Origin: Paenibacillus beijingensis
Lineage (GTDB): Bacteria; Bacillota; Bacilli; Paenibacillales; Paenibacillaceae
Assembly: GCF_000961095.1 (NCBI RefSeq)
Contig: NZ_CP011058.1
Coordinates: 3,623,501 to 3,687,500 of the forward strand
Reading direction: 5' to 3'
DNA: 64,000 nt
The number at the start of each line of letters is the position of its first letter. The stretch's first letter is position 1. The notes beneath the pieces are model-generated. The model worked only from the letters and a program-made list of their open reading frames with translations, was not told where the DNA came from and ran no database searches. Below, one piece after another: positions 36,184 through 45,800 of this stretch. The translations under genes were made by a program, and so were the position numbers.

Positions 36184-37230
36184 TTAAAGGGGCCAGCTGA
36201 TATTCGGGGTTGAGTCCCTGATGAGCGGTTTGGTGTAAAAATGCGTAACCTGGTAAGGCTGCGCAGGATCCTCGATGCGCGAAAGGAGCATGTCCGCGGC
36301 CTTGGCCCCCATTTCATGACGATAGATGTGGACCGTTGTCAGTTGCGGTTCGACGATGCTGGATTCGGGAGCATTGTCAAAGCCGCAAATGACCACATCC
36401 TGAGGGATAAGAATGCTACGGTTCTTTAGGGTTTTCATAAAGCTCACGGCAATGTAATCGTTGGCGCAAACAAAAGCCGCGGGAAGTTCGTTCATATCGT
36501 TCAGCCGATCATCCATCCATTCAGGACTGGAAAAAAACCGGTCGTCATCCACGATGCATTGGGCGAGATCGAGGCTGATGCCGGCCTCTGCAAGAGCACG
36601 GTTAAAGCCCGACCATCTTTCGTTAAAGCTCCGGCAATGGTTGTAATCACCAATGAATCCAAAGCTCTTGTAACCGCCATCAATCAGCTTTTTGGTGAGC
36701 TGATAAGTGCTGTGTTCGTTCTCCATTAGCAGCACATCTGCATGAAACTCCGGGTAACAGATGTGTGCGGAGCAATCGATAAATATGGTGGGTATGCCAA
36801 TACTTGTAATGAGCTTGCTGTATTCCAGGTCAAAAAGCTCAATGCAAATAATCCCGTCCACATTGGCCGCATCGAAATTATTCGGTAATGACAAGGATTG
36901 CAGCTCAATGTCTCGGACGATGTGAATGGACAAATTATATCCTGCGGAACTGATTTTTCTCTCCAGTCCGCTGATCAGGGTGGAACCAAAATGGGAAGTG
37001 TTGGGCAGGTTCTCCGTTAACAATGCAATGTTTCCCGAAGGTTTGGACAACTTTTTCTCGCTTTCCATAAAAGCAAATTGTTTATATTTTAATTCAATGG
37101 CTTTCTTAAGGACCTTGTTGCGTGTCTCGTCCGGAATACTTTTGCTCCTGTTCAGCGCCTTGGAGGCGGTATTGCGCGATATTCCCAAAGCATCTGCGAT
37201 GTCTTGGATAGTTACTCTTTCCTTCGCCAT
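36184..37230 (-). CDS. LacI family regulator, divergent to the fructan operon
   Basis: 348 aa. The HTH IQDIADALGISRNTASKALN is at residues 8-27, with the unusual NTASKALN instead of the common ATVSRVLN. The sugar-binding core includes FGSTLISGLERK, FVCANDYIAVSFMK and VICGFDNAPESS. Start ATG at 37230 with GAGGTG 6 nt away on the minus strand. It shares a 420-bp intergenic region with the fructan importer and is the obvious candidate regulator. Confidence 0.9.
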   Translation of the reverse strand: MAKERVTIQDIADALGISRNTASKALNRSKSIPDETRNKVLKKAIELKYKQFAFMESEKKLSKPSGNIALLTENLPNTSHFGSTLISGLERKISSAGYNLSIHIVRDIELQSLSLPNNFDAANVDGIICIELFDLEYSKLITSIGIPTIFIDCSAHICYPEFHADVLLMENEHSTYQLTKKLIDGGYKSFGFIGDYNHCRSFNERWSGFNRALAEAGISLDLAQCIVDDDRFFSSPEWMDDRLNDMNELPAAFVCANDYIAVSFMKTLKNRSILIPQDVVICGFDNAPESSIVEPQLTTVHIYRHEMGAKAADMLLSRIEDPAQPYQVTHFYTKPLIRDSTPNISWPL

Positions 37231-37263
37231 TATTACACCTCAAGTTCTCTTTCCTATTTTTCC

Positions 37264-37625
37264 TCAAATGTATAATAGTTCACGAAAAATATCAACTTAA
37301 GATTTGCAAATGCACAACTGTGTTTACATTTTTCTAAAGAAGGTTGGCAAAGAACAAGAGAAATTTTCCTCAGTTGCTCATAGGGGATGTGTAAAAAAAG
37401 AACGTGGCAAACATCGACCTTTGAAACTTCTCTTTTTCTGTGAGGAGAACGCCCATTTTGTGCAAATGTAAAAAAATCATTGCTATTCAAAGTTCCGTTT
37501 TGCATAAAATTGATCAGAATAATTTTTACAAAATCATTGACGAATGGTGGGGTCTAATGCTAAATTGTAAATGTGGAAATAACAAACGCCCTTTTTTGAA
37601 AGCCCTTACTTTTTACAAATGTAAA
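37264..37625. promoter_or_regulatory. Repeated CAAATGTAAA-like boxes in the divergent intergenic region
   Basis: Related boxes are TCAAATGTATA (37264), GCAAATGCACA (37306), TTTACATTT as the reverse copy (37323), GCAAATGTAAA (37462) and ACAAATGTAAA (37615). The last lies in the inverted repeat TTTACA-AA-TGTAAA (37612-37625), 26 nt before the permease gene start. They are plausible operators for the divergent LacI regulator. No clear promoter could be fixed. The rest of the 420 bp holds no gene. Confidence 0.5.
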
Positions 37626-37650
37626 TTTTCATAGAGAACGGAGGTAAGAA

Positions 37651-38610
37651 ATGCAACACTCACTTAAGACCCATCAAGAAAGAACAGCGGTACGAAGCCG
37701 GGGGATACAAAGCGGCCTTGAATATTTAAAAAAGACTTATCTTCTTTATTTGTTGCTTGCGCCCGCACTCATTTTAACCCTCATCTTCAAATATGGCCCC
37801 ATGTACGGAGCCGTTATCGCTTTCAAGGATTTCAGCCCAATTAAGGGGATTATGGGCAGCGAATGGGTAGGATTCAAGCATTTCGACAAATTTCTATCGT
37901 CGCCAAATTTTGAAGTCATTTTTATGAATACGCTTAAATTAAGTGCCTTTGGTCTTTTTCTCGGTTTCCCCGTACCGATTTTGCTCGCTTTAATGCTCAA
38001 TCAGGTGCGAAGAGCAGGCGTGAAGAAGAATATTCAATTGTTTCTGTATGCGCCGAATTTTATTTCGGTTGTCGTTATCGTCGGGATGCTGTTTATTTTC
38101 CTGTCGCCTACCGGCGCGATCAACCAGCTGGTTATCTGGCTGACGGGCGAACCGGTCATGTTTATGCTAGGTCCGGAGTATTTCAGATGGATCTATATTT
38201 TATCCGATATCTGGACCGGGGCTGGCTGGGCATCCATTATTTACGTGGCCGCACTGGCGAACGTGGACCCTGAGCTGCATAACGCGGCAAGCCTGGACGG
38301 GGCCAATCTGCTCCAGCGGATTCGTCATATCGATCTGCCGACGATCCGTCCAATCATGGCCATCGTATTCATTCTGGCTGCCGGCGGAATCATGTCAATC
38401 GGTTTTGAAAAGGCTTACTTGATGCAAACGGCGATGAATTTGCCAACATCGGAGATTATTCCGACTTATGTCTATAAAATCGGCTTGCAAAAAGGGGACT
38501 ACTCTTACTCCGCCGCCGTAGGACTGTTCAACTCTGTCATCAATGTGATCCTGCTCATTACAGTCAACTTTGCTGTCAAGAAAATGAACGACGGCGATGG
38601 CCTCTACTGA
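37651..38610 (+). CDS. ABC transporter permease, LplB/YtcP-partner type
   Basis: 319 aa with six membrane segments; the opening YLLYLLLAPALILTLIFKYGPMYG is the family signature. EAA-like loop HNAASLDGANLLQRIRHIDLP is near residue 210. ATG behind CGGAGGT. First gene of the fructan uptake operon. As in most carbohydrate importers of this type in Paenibacillaceae, the ATPase is not encoded nearby. Confidence 0.92.
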   Translation: MQHSLKTHQERTAVRSRGIQSGLEYLKKTYLLYLLLAPALILTLIFKYGPMYGAVIAFKDFSPIKGIMGSEWVGFKHFDKFLSSPNFEVIFMNTLKLSAFGLFLGFPVPILLALMLNQVRRAGVKKNIQLFLYAPNFISVVVIVGMLFIFLSPTGAINQLVIWLTGEPVMFMLGPEYFRWIYILSDIWTGAGWASIIYVAALANVDPELHNAASLDGANLLQRIRHIDLPTIRPIMAIVFILAAGGIMSIGFEKAYLMQTAMNLPTSEIIPTYVYKIGLQKGDYSYSAAVGLFNSVINVILLITVNFAVKKMNDGDGLY

Positions 38611-38629
38611 AGAAGGGAGCAAACAGAAA

Positions 38630-39511
38630 ATGCCCATCAAACATTCCCGGCTGGATCGCTCACTGCTCGTACTTAACGCCGTTTTTTTAACAATGGCAGT
38701 TCTTCTGGTCATCCTGCCGCTGCTTTACATTGTCGTTGCCTCATTCATGGACCCGTCGGCGCTGCTTAGCCGGGGGTTATCCTTTAACGTCTCGGATTGG
38801 ACCGTGGACGGCTACCAAAAGATTCTGTCCAACCCTGCCATGATTCGAGGTTTTGGAAATGCGGTGCTCTACTCGGCATCATTTTCCATCGTCACCGTGC
38901 TGATTTCCATCTGCGCTGGATACGCGATGGCGGATGCCCGCCTGAGGGGCCGGACGTTTTTTATGACCCTGTTTCTAATCACGCTGTTCTTTGGCGGAGG
39001 GCTTATTCCCACCTACCTGCTCGTCAAGAGTCTCGGGATGATCGATACCATTTGGGCCGTGATCATTCCCAATGCCGTGAATGTGTGGAACATCATTTTG
39101 GCCCGCACCTTTTTCAAAGGGGTGCCGCATGAGCTGAAGGAAGCGGCCAATGTGGACGGAGCCTCCGAAATGCAGATCTTTGCACGCATCGTGCTGCCGC
39201 TCTCCAAACCGATTATATTCGTTCTGGCGCTGTATGCTTTTGTCGGACAATGGAATTCCTACTTCGATGCCATGATCTATCTGGACAATACGAAACTGCA
39301 TCCGCTGCAGCTCGTGCTCCGGTCCATTCTGATTCAGAACCAGGTAGACCCGGGGATGATCGGGGATCAGCTGGCTATGGCGGAGATGAAGCGCTTGTCC
39401 GAAATTATCAAATACGCTGCCATTGTGATATCCAGTCTGCCGCTTATTATCATGTATCCGTTCTTCCAGAAATACTTCGAAAAAGGTGTCTTGGTCGGTT
39501 CTCTAAAATAG
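38630..39511 (+). CDS. ABC transporter permease, LplC/YtcP type
   Basis: 293 aa with six membrane segments and an EAA loop (KEAANVDGASEMQIFARIVLP near residue 185). The C-terminal FFQKYFEKGVLVGSLK is the hallmark of this subfamily. I prefer ATG 38630 (AAGGGAG upstream) to the in-frame ATG at 38597, which overlaps the end of the previous gene. Confidence 0.92.
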   Translation: MPIKHSRLDRSLLVLNAVFLTMAVLLVILPLLYIVVASFMDPSALLSRGLSFNVSDWTVDGYQKILSNPAMIRGFGNAVLYSASFSIVTVLISICAGYAMADARLRGRTFFMTLFLITLFFGGGLIPTYLLVKSLGMIDTIWAVIIPNAVNVWNIILARTFFKGVPHELKEAANVDGASEMQIFARIVLPLSKPIIFVLALYAFVGQWNSYFDAMIYLDNTKLHPLQLVLRSILIQNQVDPGMIGDQLAMAEMKRLSEIIKYAAIVISSLPLIIMYPFFQKYFEKGVLVGSLK

Positions 39512-39566
39512 CGTGCCGGCTGCACATAAATGCTTAAGAAGCAAATGAACCAGGGAGGTCATTTCG

Positions 39567-41192
39567 ATGAAAAAGATCAATAAGCCAAAAGTCTCCTTCA
39601 AGGCCGTTTCTGTATCGGTGCTTGCTTCGGTGCTCCTGCTGTCCGCATGCACCAACGGGGAGAACAGCGGTTCCGCCAACAGCGGTTCCACCAGCACGGA
39701 GCAGGAGCAAAGCGGGAAAGTGACACTGAATATGATGACACAGAGCTCACCGACTGCTCCGTCCGATCCGAACGAGAAGCTCATCCTCAAACGCCTGGAG
39801 GAGGAGACGAACGTTCACATCAATTGGAAAAACTTCACCCGAGACGTGTTCGTGGAAAAACGAAATCTCGCCATGGCGAGCGGCGATCTGCCCGATGCCA
39901 TTTTTGACGCCGGGTACAGCGATTACGAGCTGCTCAAGCTGGCCAAAGACGGCGCGATCATCCCGGTGAACGACATGATCGAACAATATATGCCGAACTT
40001 TAAAAAAGTGCTGGAAGAAGCGCCGCAATACAAAACGATGATTACGGCGCCGGACGGCAATATTTATGCTTTCCCGTGGATTGAAGAGCTCGGAAGCGGC
40101 AAAGAACGCATTCAGGCGGTGGATGCTGTACCTTGGATCAACACCGATTGGTTAAAGAAGCTTGGACTTGCCATGCCGAAGACGACGGACGAACTGAAAA
40201 AAGTGCTGATCGCCTTTAAAACTCAGGACCCGAACGGAAACGGCAAAGCGGACGAAATTCCGTTGTCCTTCATCAACAAGCCGGGAGCCGAAGATGTTGC
40301 CTTCCTGTTCGCTTCGTTTGGTCTTGGCGAAAATCCGGATCACGCGGTCGTCACGAACGATGGCAAAGTTGTGTTTGCGCCTGCCGATGAAGGATACAAG
40401 AATGCGGTGAAGTTCATCAGCGAGCTTTATAAAGAAGGACTCGTTGATTTGGAAGCGTTTACACAGGATTGGAGCACTTATCTGGCTAAAGGAAAGGATC
40501 AAAAATACGGTCTTTATTTCTCCTGGGACAAGGCGAATATTACCGGGGCCAATGACAGCTATGATGTCATGCCGCCGATCGCCGGCCCAAGCGGCGAAAT
40601 TAATGTCGCGCGGACAAACGCTCTGGGCTTAGCCCGCGGCAGAACGGTCATCACTAGCGCCAACAAAAACCTCGAGGCGACGGCCAAATGGATCGACCGG
40701 ATGTACGACCCGATTCAATCCGTTCAGAATAACTGGGGCACTTATGGCGATGACAAGCTGCAAAATATTTTCGAGTATGACGCTGAGAAAAAGACGCTGA
40801 AGCACCTGCCTCTGGACGGCGCTTCTCCGGTTGAACTGAGGGACAAAACGAGCATCGCCGGCCCGCTCGCGATTTTGGACAGCTATTACGGCACATACAC
40901 CACCTTGCCGGATGACGCAAAAGAAAGATTGCGGATCGTCAAGGAAGTGATGGCTCCCCACATGAAAGCGGAGAACGTCATGCCGAGCGTCTTCAACTCG
41001 ATCGAAGAGCTGGATCGCTTGGTGACCATTGAAGCCGACTTGTTCGCTTATGTGCTGAGAATGCGTTCGGAATGGTACCAAAACGGCAAGGTCGACGAGC
41101 AATGGGATGCATATTTGAAGGAGCTTGACCGGCTCGGGCTGAAAGAATGGCTTGAAATCAAGCAAACCGGTTACGACAGAGCGACGCAATAG
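39567..41192 (+). CDS. Extracellular solute-binding lipoprotein, LplA/LipO type
   Basis: 541 aa. Lipobox LLLSAC makes Cys28 the lipid anchor; a Ser/Thr/Gly-rich linker follows. The large-size binding-protein family is recognised by LILKRLEEETNVHINWKN, MASGDLPDAIF and YAFPWIEELGSG. Given the adjacent GH32 genes its likely ligands are fructo-oligosaccharides. AGGGAGG lies 8 nt before the ATG. Confidence 0.92.
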   Translation: MKKINKPKVSFKAVSVSVLASVLLLSACTNGENSGSANSGSTSTEQEQSGKVTLNMMTQSSPTAPSDPNEKLILKRLEEETNVHINWKNFTRDVFVEKRNLAMASGDLPDAIFDAGYSDYELLKLAKDGAIIPVNDMIEQYMPNFKKVLEEAPQYKTMITAPDGNIYAFPWIEELGSGKERIQAVDAVPWINTDWLKKLGLAMPKTTDELKKVLIAFKTQDPNGNGKADEIPLSFINKPGAEDVAFLFASFGLGENPDHAVVTNDGKVVFAPADEGYKNAVKFISELYKEGLVDLEAFTQDWSTYLAKGKDQKYGLYFSWDKANITGANDSYDVMPPIAGPSGEINVARTNALGLARGRTVITSANKNLEATAKWIDRMYDPIQSVQNNWGTYGDDKLQNIFEYDAEKKTLKHLPLDGASPVELRDKTSIAGPLAILDSYYGTYTTLPDDAKERLRIVKEVMAPHMKAENVMPSVFNSIEELDRLVTIEADLFAYVLRMRSEWYQNGKVDEQWDAYLKELDRLGLKEWLEIKQTGYDRATQ

Positions 41193-41261
41193 TCATTGAG
41201 GAGCGCTCAGAGGTCAAAGGCAACGTGCCAGCAATTTATATCATAGACCAAGAGAGACAAA

Positions 41262-41284
41262 ATCCGGCAGGTCAACTGCCGGAT
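41262..41284 (+). terminator. Hairpin between transporter and GH32 genes
   Basis: Perfect 9-bp stem ATCCGGCAG / CTGCCGGAT with a five-base loop and then CTCATTTA. Weak U-run, so possibly a partial terminator. Confidence 0.65.
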
Positions 41285-41316
41285 CTCATTTATGGAGTAA
41301 AGGAGAGAGGCATCCT

Positions 41317-42795
41317 GTGTCTACGATGATCAAACACAATTACAGAGGGAAATATCATTTTTCGCCAAAAGAGAAGTGGATGAACGACCCGAACGGGATG
41401 GTGTATTTTAAAGGGGAGTATCATCTTTTCTATCAGCATCATCCGTATGGAATGACCTGGGGCCCGATGCATTGGGGCCATGCGGTGAGTAAAGACCTTA
41501 TCGTATGGGAAGAACTCGATATTGCGCTCGCGCCGGATGAGAATGGCATGATCTTTTCAGGAAGCGCTGTCGTGGATTGGAACAATACAACGGGATTTTT
41601 CGAAAATGAACCGGGCCTTGTCGCGATTTTTACGCATCATCTTGTGCAGGAGGGCGGCGACCCGGTTCAAACCCAGAGCCTGGCGTACAGCAAGGACAGC
41701 GGAAGAACCTGGACGAAGTATGAAGGGAATCCGGTACTGAAGCACGACACTTTTGTCGACTTTCGCGATCCCAAGGTGTTCTGGCACGAGCAGACCGGGC
41801 GGTGGGTCATGGTGATCGCTTGCGGGCAATCGGTCTGCATCTATCATTCGGGCGATTTGAAATCGTGGACATTCGGAAGCGAGTTCGGGGCCGATATCGG
41901 TTTCCATGGCGGTGTTTGGGAGTGCCCGGATTTGTTCGCCCTGGCGGTCGATGGGGATTCATCGCGTCAAAAGTGGGTGATGCTTGTCAGCATCGGCGAT
42001 CACCCGGCCTATAAGGAAGGCTCGAGAACGCAGTATTTTACTGGTGAATTTGACGGAGTGACGTTTATGCCCGATGAGGATTCGTACACGGTGCGCTGGC
42101 TGGATTACGGCAGGGATAACTACGCCGGCGTAAGCTGGTCCGACGTTCCGGCTGCGGATGGCAGACGTCTCTTTATCGGTTGGATGAGCAACTGGAAATA
42201 TGCCAACCTTACCCCAACGGAAGGGTTTCGCGGTGCAATGACCGTACCGAGAGAAATCGGGCTCGGGTCGCTTGCGGACGGCAGCGTGATCTTGGTACAG
42301 AAGCCCGTGCATGAACTGGAGCGTGCTCGCGTTCCGGTATTGGAGCTTGAGAATGTTTCCAGGGAAGAAGCGGAGGAAGCGCTGTCCGCCTTGCAATTGG
42401 AGAGCTACGAGGTAACAGCCGTCGTCCCGGCCGGTTCAACTTTTGCATTCAAGGTAAGAAAGGGCGGCCGGATCGAGACCGTGGTCGGAGTTGAGGCAAG
42501 CCGGGGCGAAGTTTATGTCGACCGGACGAAATCCGGATTGCATCAATTTCATGAGCATTTCAGCGGCGTTCATGCAGCCAAGCTGCAATCTCCGGGAAAG
42601 ACGCTCGATCTAAGAATCTTTATGGACCTCTCTTCCGTTGAAGTATTCGCGAATGACGGGCAGGCGGTAATTACCGACCTGATCTATCCGAATGCCGATT
42701 CCACAGAAATCTCCCTGGTTTCCGATGAGGAACGGTTTAAGCTTTATTCATTGTCGGTCTATACGTTGGTACCGTCTGCCAAGGGTTCGAACTAA
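41317..42795 (+). CDS. Intracellular GH32 beta-fructosidase (levanase/sucrose-6-phosphate hydrolase type)
   Basis: 492 aa without signal peptide. The three catalytic Asp/Glu motifs are present: WMNDPNG (nucleophile Asp24), FRDP (Asp151), and WECPD (Glu202). The C-terminal beta sandwich ends with SSVEVFANDGQAVITDLIYP. GTG start behind AGGAGAGAGG; ATG at 41326 is an alternative. It would cleave imported fructo-oligosaccharides to fructose. The module is complete: regulator, importer, cytoplasmic enzyme, secreted enzyme. Confidence 0.93.
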   Translation: MSTMIKHNYRGKYHFSPKEKWMNDPNGMVYFKGEYHLFYQHHPYGMTWGPMHWGHAVSKDLIVWEELDIALAPDENGMIFSGSAVVDWNNTTGFFENEPGLVAIFTHHLVQEGGDPVQTQSLAYSKDSGRTWTKYEGNPVLKHDTFVDFRDPKVFWHEQTGRWVMVIACGQSVCIYHSGDLKSWTFGSEFGADIGFHGGVWECPDLFALAVDGDSSRQKWVMLVSIGDHPAYKEGSRTQYFTGEFDGVTFMPDEDSYTVRWLDYGRDNYAGVSWSDVPAADGRRLFIGWMSNWKYANLTPTEGFRGAMTVPREIGLGSLADGSVILVQKPVHELERARVPVLELENVSREEAEEALSALQLESYEVTAVVPAGSTFAFKVRKGGRIETVVGVEASRGEVYVDRTKSGLHQFHEHFSGVHAAKLQSPGKTLDLRIFMDLSSVEVFANDGQAVITDLIYPNADSTEISLVSDEERFKLYSLSVYTLVPSAKGSN

Positions 42796-42805
42796 AGTCG
42801 TAAGG

Positions 42806-42831
42806 AAGGAGCTGCCGACAAGCAGCTCCTT
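42806..42831 (+). terminator. Terminator after the intracellular GH32 gene
   Basis: Perfect 10-bp stem AAGGAGCTGC / GCAGCTCCTT followed by CTTCT. Confidence 0.7.
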
Positions 42832-42893
42832 CTTCTCGGCCGTCTTTCAATCCAGAATCTGATCCTATCCTTTTGAAAGAAAAGAGGGTGCGA

Positions 42894-45800
42894 ATGAAAA
42901 GAATCAAAACGGTGCTGCCTGTTCTGTTGACCTTCGTACTTGTCCTCGCTTCGATGCCGCTCCTGGCCGCCTTTCCGGGAATGGCCCGAGCCGCCGGGGA
43001 ACAAGCTGCTGTGGAGCCCGATAAGGAAGACTCCGCTATTTTTGAAAGCGCAACCAAATCAAACAGCGATCTGTCGGGCTGGAGAATAACAGGAAAAGGA
43101 AAGCTTGAAGACACGGAGCAAGGGATTGTGCTGACTTCCGATCCCAAAGAGAATGTAATGGCCATTTCAGATACGCGGGCGGATGATTTTATCTATGAGG
43201 CGGATGTTATGGTGACGGACGCGAAGGCGGACGCCACGCTTGTATTCCGTTCCAATGAGGATGGCTGGTCCTCCTACTTGCTGCAAATTGTACCTCAAGC
43301 CGGACTGCTCCGGTTGAAAGACGCTAACGGTGCAGGCGCTTTGTGGGTGGAACGCCAGGTTAGCCTTGCGGCGGGCGGCATCTATCATCTGAAGGTGAGA
43401 ACCGAAGGGACCAATATCAAGGTTTTTTGGGAAGATCGCTATAAACCGATCATCGATGTGGATGACGAGGCATACGCGACCGGTTACCTGGGGCTGAATG
43501 TGTGGGACGGTTCGGCGGTGTTTCAGAATGTGAGAATAAGCGGTATGAAAGGGAATCTCGGTACTCCGGTCTACCATACAGGTACCTGGAAGCCGGACCT
43601 GAGAGGTTATAAAGGTGCGGGAACTTTGGAGCTTCAGGCCTTGCAAATTTATGGGGAAATACACCGGGATTTCGTATTTGAAGGGGATATTTCCTTGAGT
43701 CCGGCATCGGCGGACGGTGCGATGCTGTTCAGGGTGGATGAGAAGGGGGTATCGGGCTATGCGGTTTCCTTGCGGAATGAAGGAAATCAGGTTTGGGTGC
43801 AGCTGAGGAAAGCGGACGGAACGGTCATCAAGAGTTCGGACCAGACCTATCCCACGCAGCCGGTGTCCCGGCACCATGTTGAAATCCGTGCAATCGGCGA
43901 CCGGATCAAGGTATATATCGATGGATATGCCGAAGCAGCCATCGATGTAACTGATAGCAGCTACATAAGCGGTCGGGCCGGTTTGTCCGTATCCGCGGGC
44001 AGCGCGTATTTTCAGAATGTGTATGTGACCGCGGCAGACGACTATTATACGGAGCCGTATCGTCCCGCCTATCATTATAGCCCTGCCCGCGGGTCTGCCA
44101 GCGACCCGAACGGGCTCGTTTACTACGAAGGCGAATATCATCTGTTTCATCAGGATGGAGGGACTTGGGCCCATGCAGTCAGTACCGATCTTGTGAATTG
44201 GAAGCGCCTTCCGATTGCCTTGCCCTGGAATGATCACGGACACGTATGGTCGGGCTCGGCCGTTGCCGATCTTCATAATGCATCCGGGTTGTTCACGGAA
44301 TCGGGCGGTAAAGGGTTGATTGCCTACTATACGTCCTTTAATCCGGATCTGCCGGGCGGCAATCAGCGCATCGGAATCGCATACAGTACGGATAAAGGCC
44401 GAACCTGGGTTTACCCCAAGGAACGCCCGATCGTGATCGAAAATCCCGGAAAGCAAGGAGAGGACCCGGGCGGCTGGGACTTCCGCGATCCGAAGGTCGT
44501 ACGGGACGAGGAGAATCGACGTTGGGTGATGGTCGTTTCGGGAGGCGATCATATCCGCTTCTTTACCTCCACCAATTTGATCGACTGGACGCTTACCGAC
44601 AATTTCGGCTACGGCGATTACGTTCGGGGCGGAGTGTGGGAATGTCCGGACTTGTTCCCGCTTACCGTGGAGGGGACGGGCGAGAAAAAGTGGGTGCTCA
44701 TGATCAGTACGGGCGCCAACCCGAGAACGCAAGGCTCGGACGCGGAGTATTTTGTCGGCACGCTTACGCCGGAAGGCAAATTCAGCAATGATAATCCCGT
44801 CGGCAAAGTGCTGAGAACCGATTACGGCAAGGAATTTTATGCGTCGATGTCCTTCTCGGATCTCCCCAACCATCGCCGGATCCTGGTAGCTTGGTTGACA
44901 AACTGGGATTATCCCTTTGCTTTCCCCACTCAAGGCTGGAAGGGAGAAATCACCCTGCCGCGCGAAGTGACGCTGAAGCGTACGGAGGAGGGACTTCGAT
45001 TGGCGCAAGCCCCGATCGAGGAGCTGAAATCGTTACGAAGGGAGATTTTCTCCGTTGTTAATCGCGAAGTAAACCCGAACGGGAGCAATTTGCTGGATGG
45101 ATTGACTTCCGGGGCCTATGAAATCGAAGCTGAAATTGAAATTCCGAAGGGAAGCGGAGTGCGGGAATTCGGTTTCCATCTCCGCAAGGTTGCCGAACAG
45201 AAAACGGTAACCGGGTATAACGTCACGGACAATCGGATGTTTGTGGATCGATCCGATTCCGGCGTAACCGATTTTTCCAATCTGTTCTCTACGCTTCATA
45301 CCGCACCGCTTCAGCCGGAGAACAATCGCGTAAAAATGCATATTTTCGTGGATGAATCCTCGATTGAGGTGTTTGCGAATGACGGCAAGGTTGTCTTCAG
45401 CGACCTGATATTCCCGGATCCGGCCAGCCGGTGGATGAGCTTTTACACCGACGGCGGCAAGGTGAACGTGGTATCCATGAAGGTGTACGCGCTTAACGAC
45501 GTCTGGAATCAAGATACAGCGGATCCGGATTCGGCCCGGATTCGGATGAACACGACCGTCCGTGAAATCGCTCTCGGGGGGGCGGAGACTTTGCATGCCG
45601 TGGTGGAGAGCGGAAAAAACAACAACGGAGAGCGGCCGATCCAATGGAACACCAGCGACCCAAGCGTCGTGCAGATCGTCTACGCCGATCATACGCAAGC
45701 CGTCATTCGGGCTGCAGCCAAAGGCGAAGCGGTCATTACCGCGTCTACACCTAACGGGAAGACGACGGCAACGGTGCCGGTAAGGGTTTTTGACGGCCAA

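Noticed and set aside
43167..45008. Long open minus-strand frame (613 codons) opposite the secreted GH32
   Set aside because: Shadow of a confirmed GH32 gene; no start signal and no recognisable domains.
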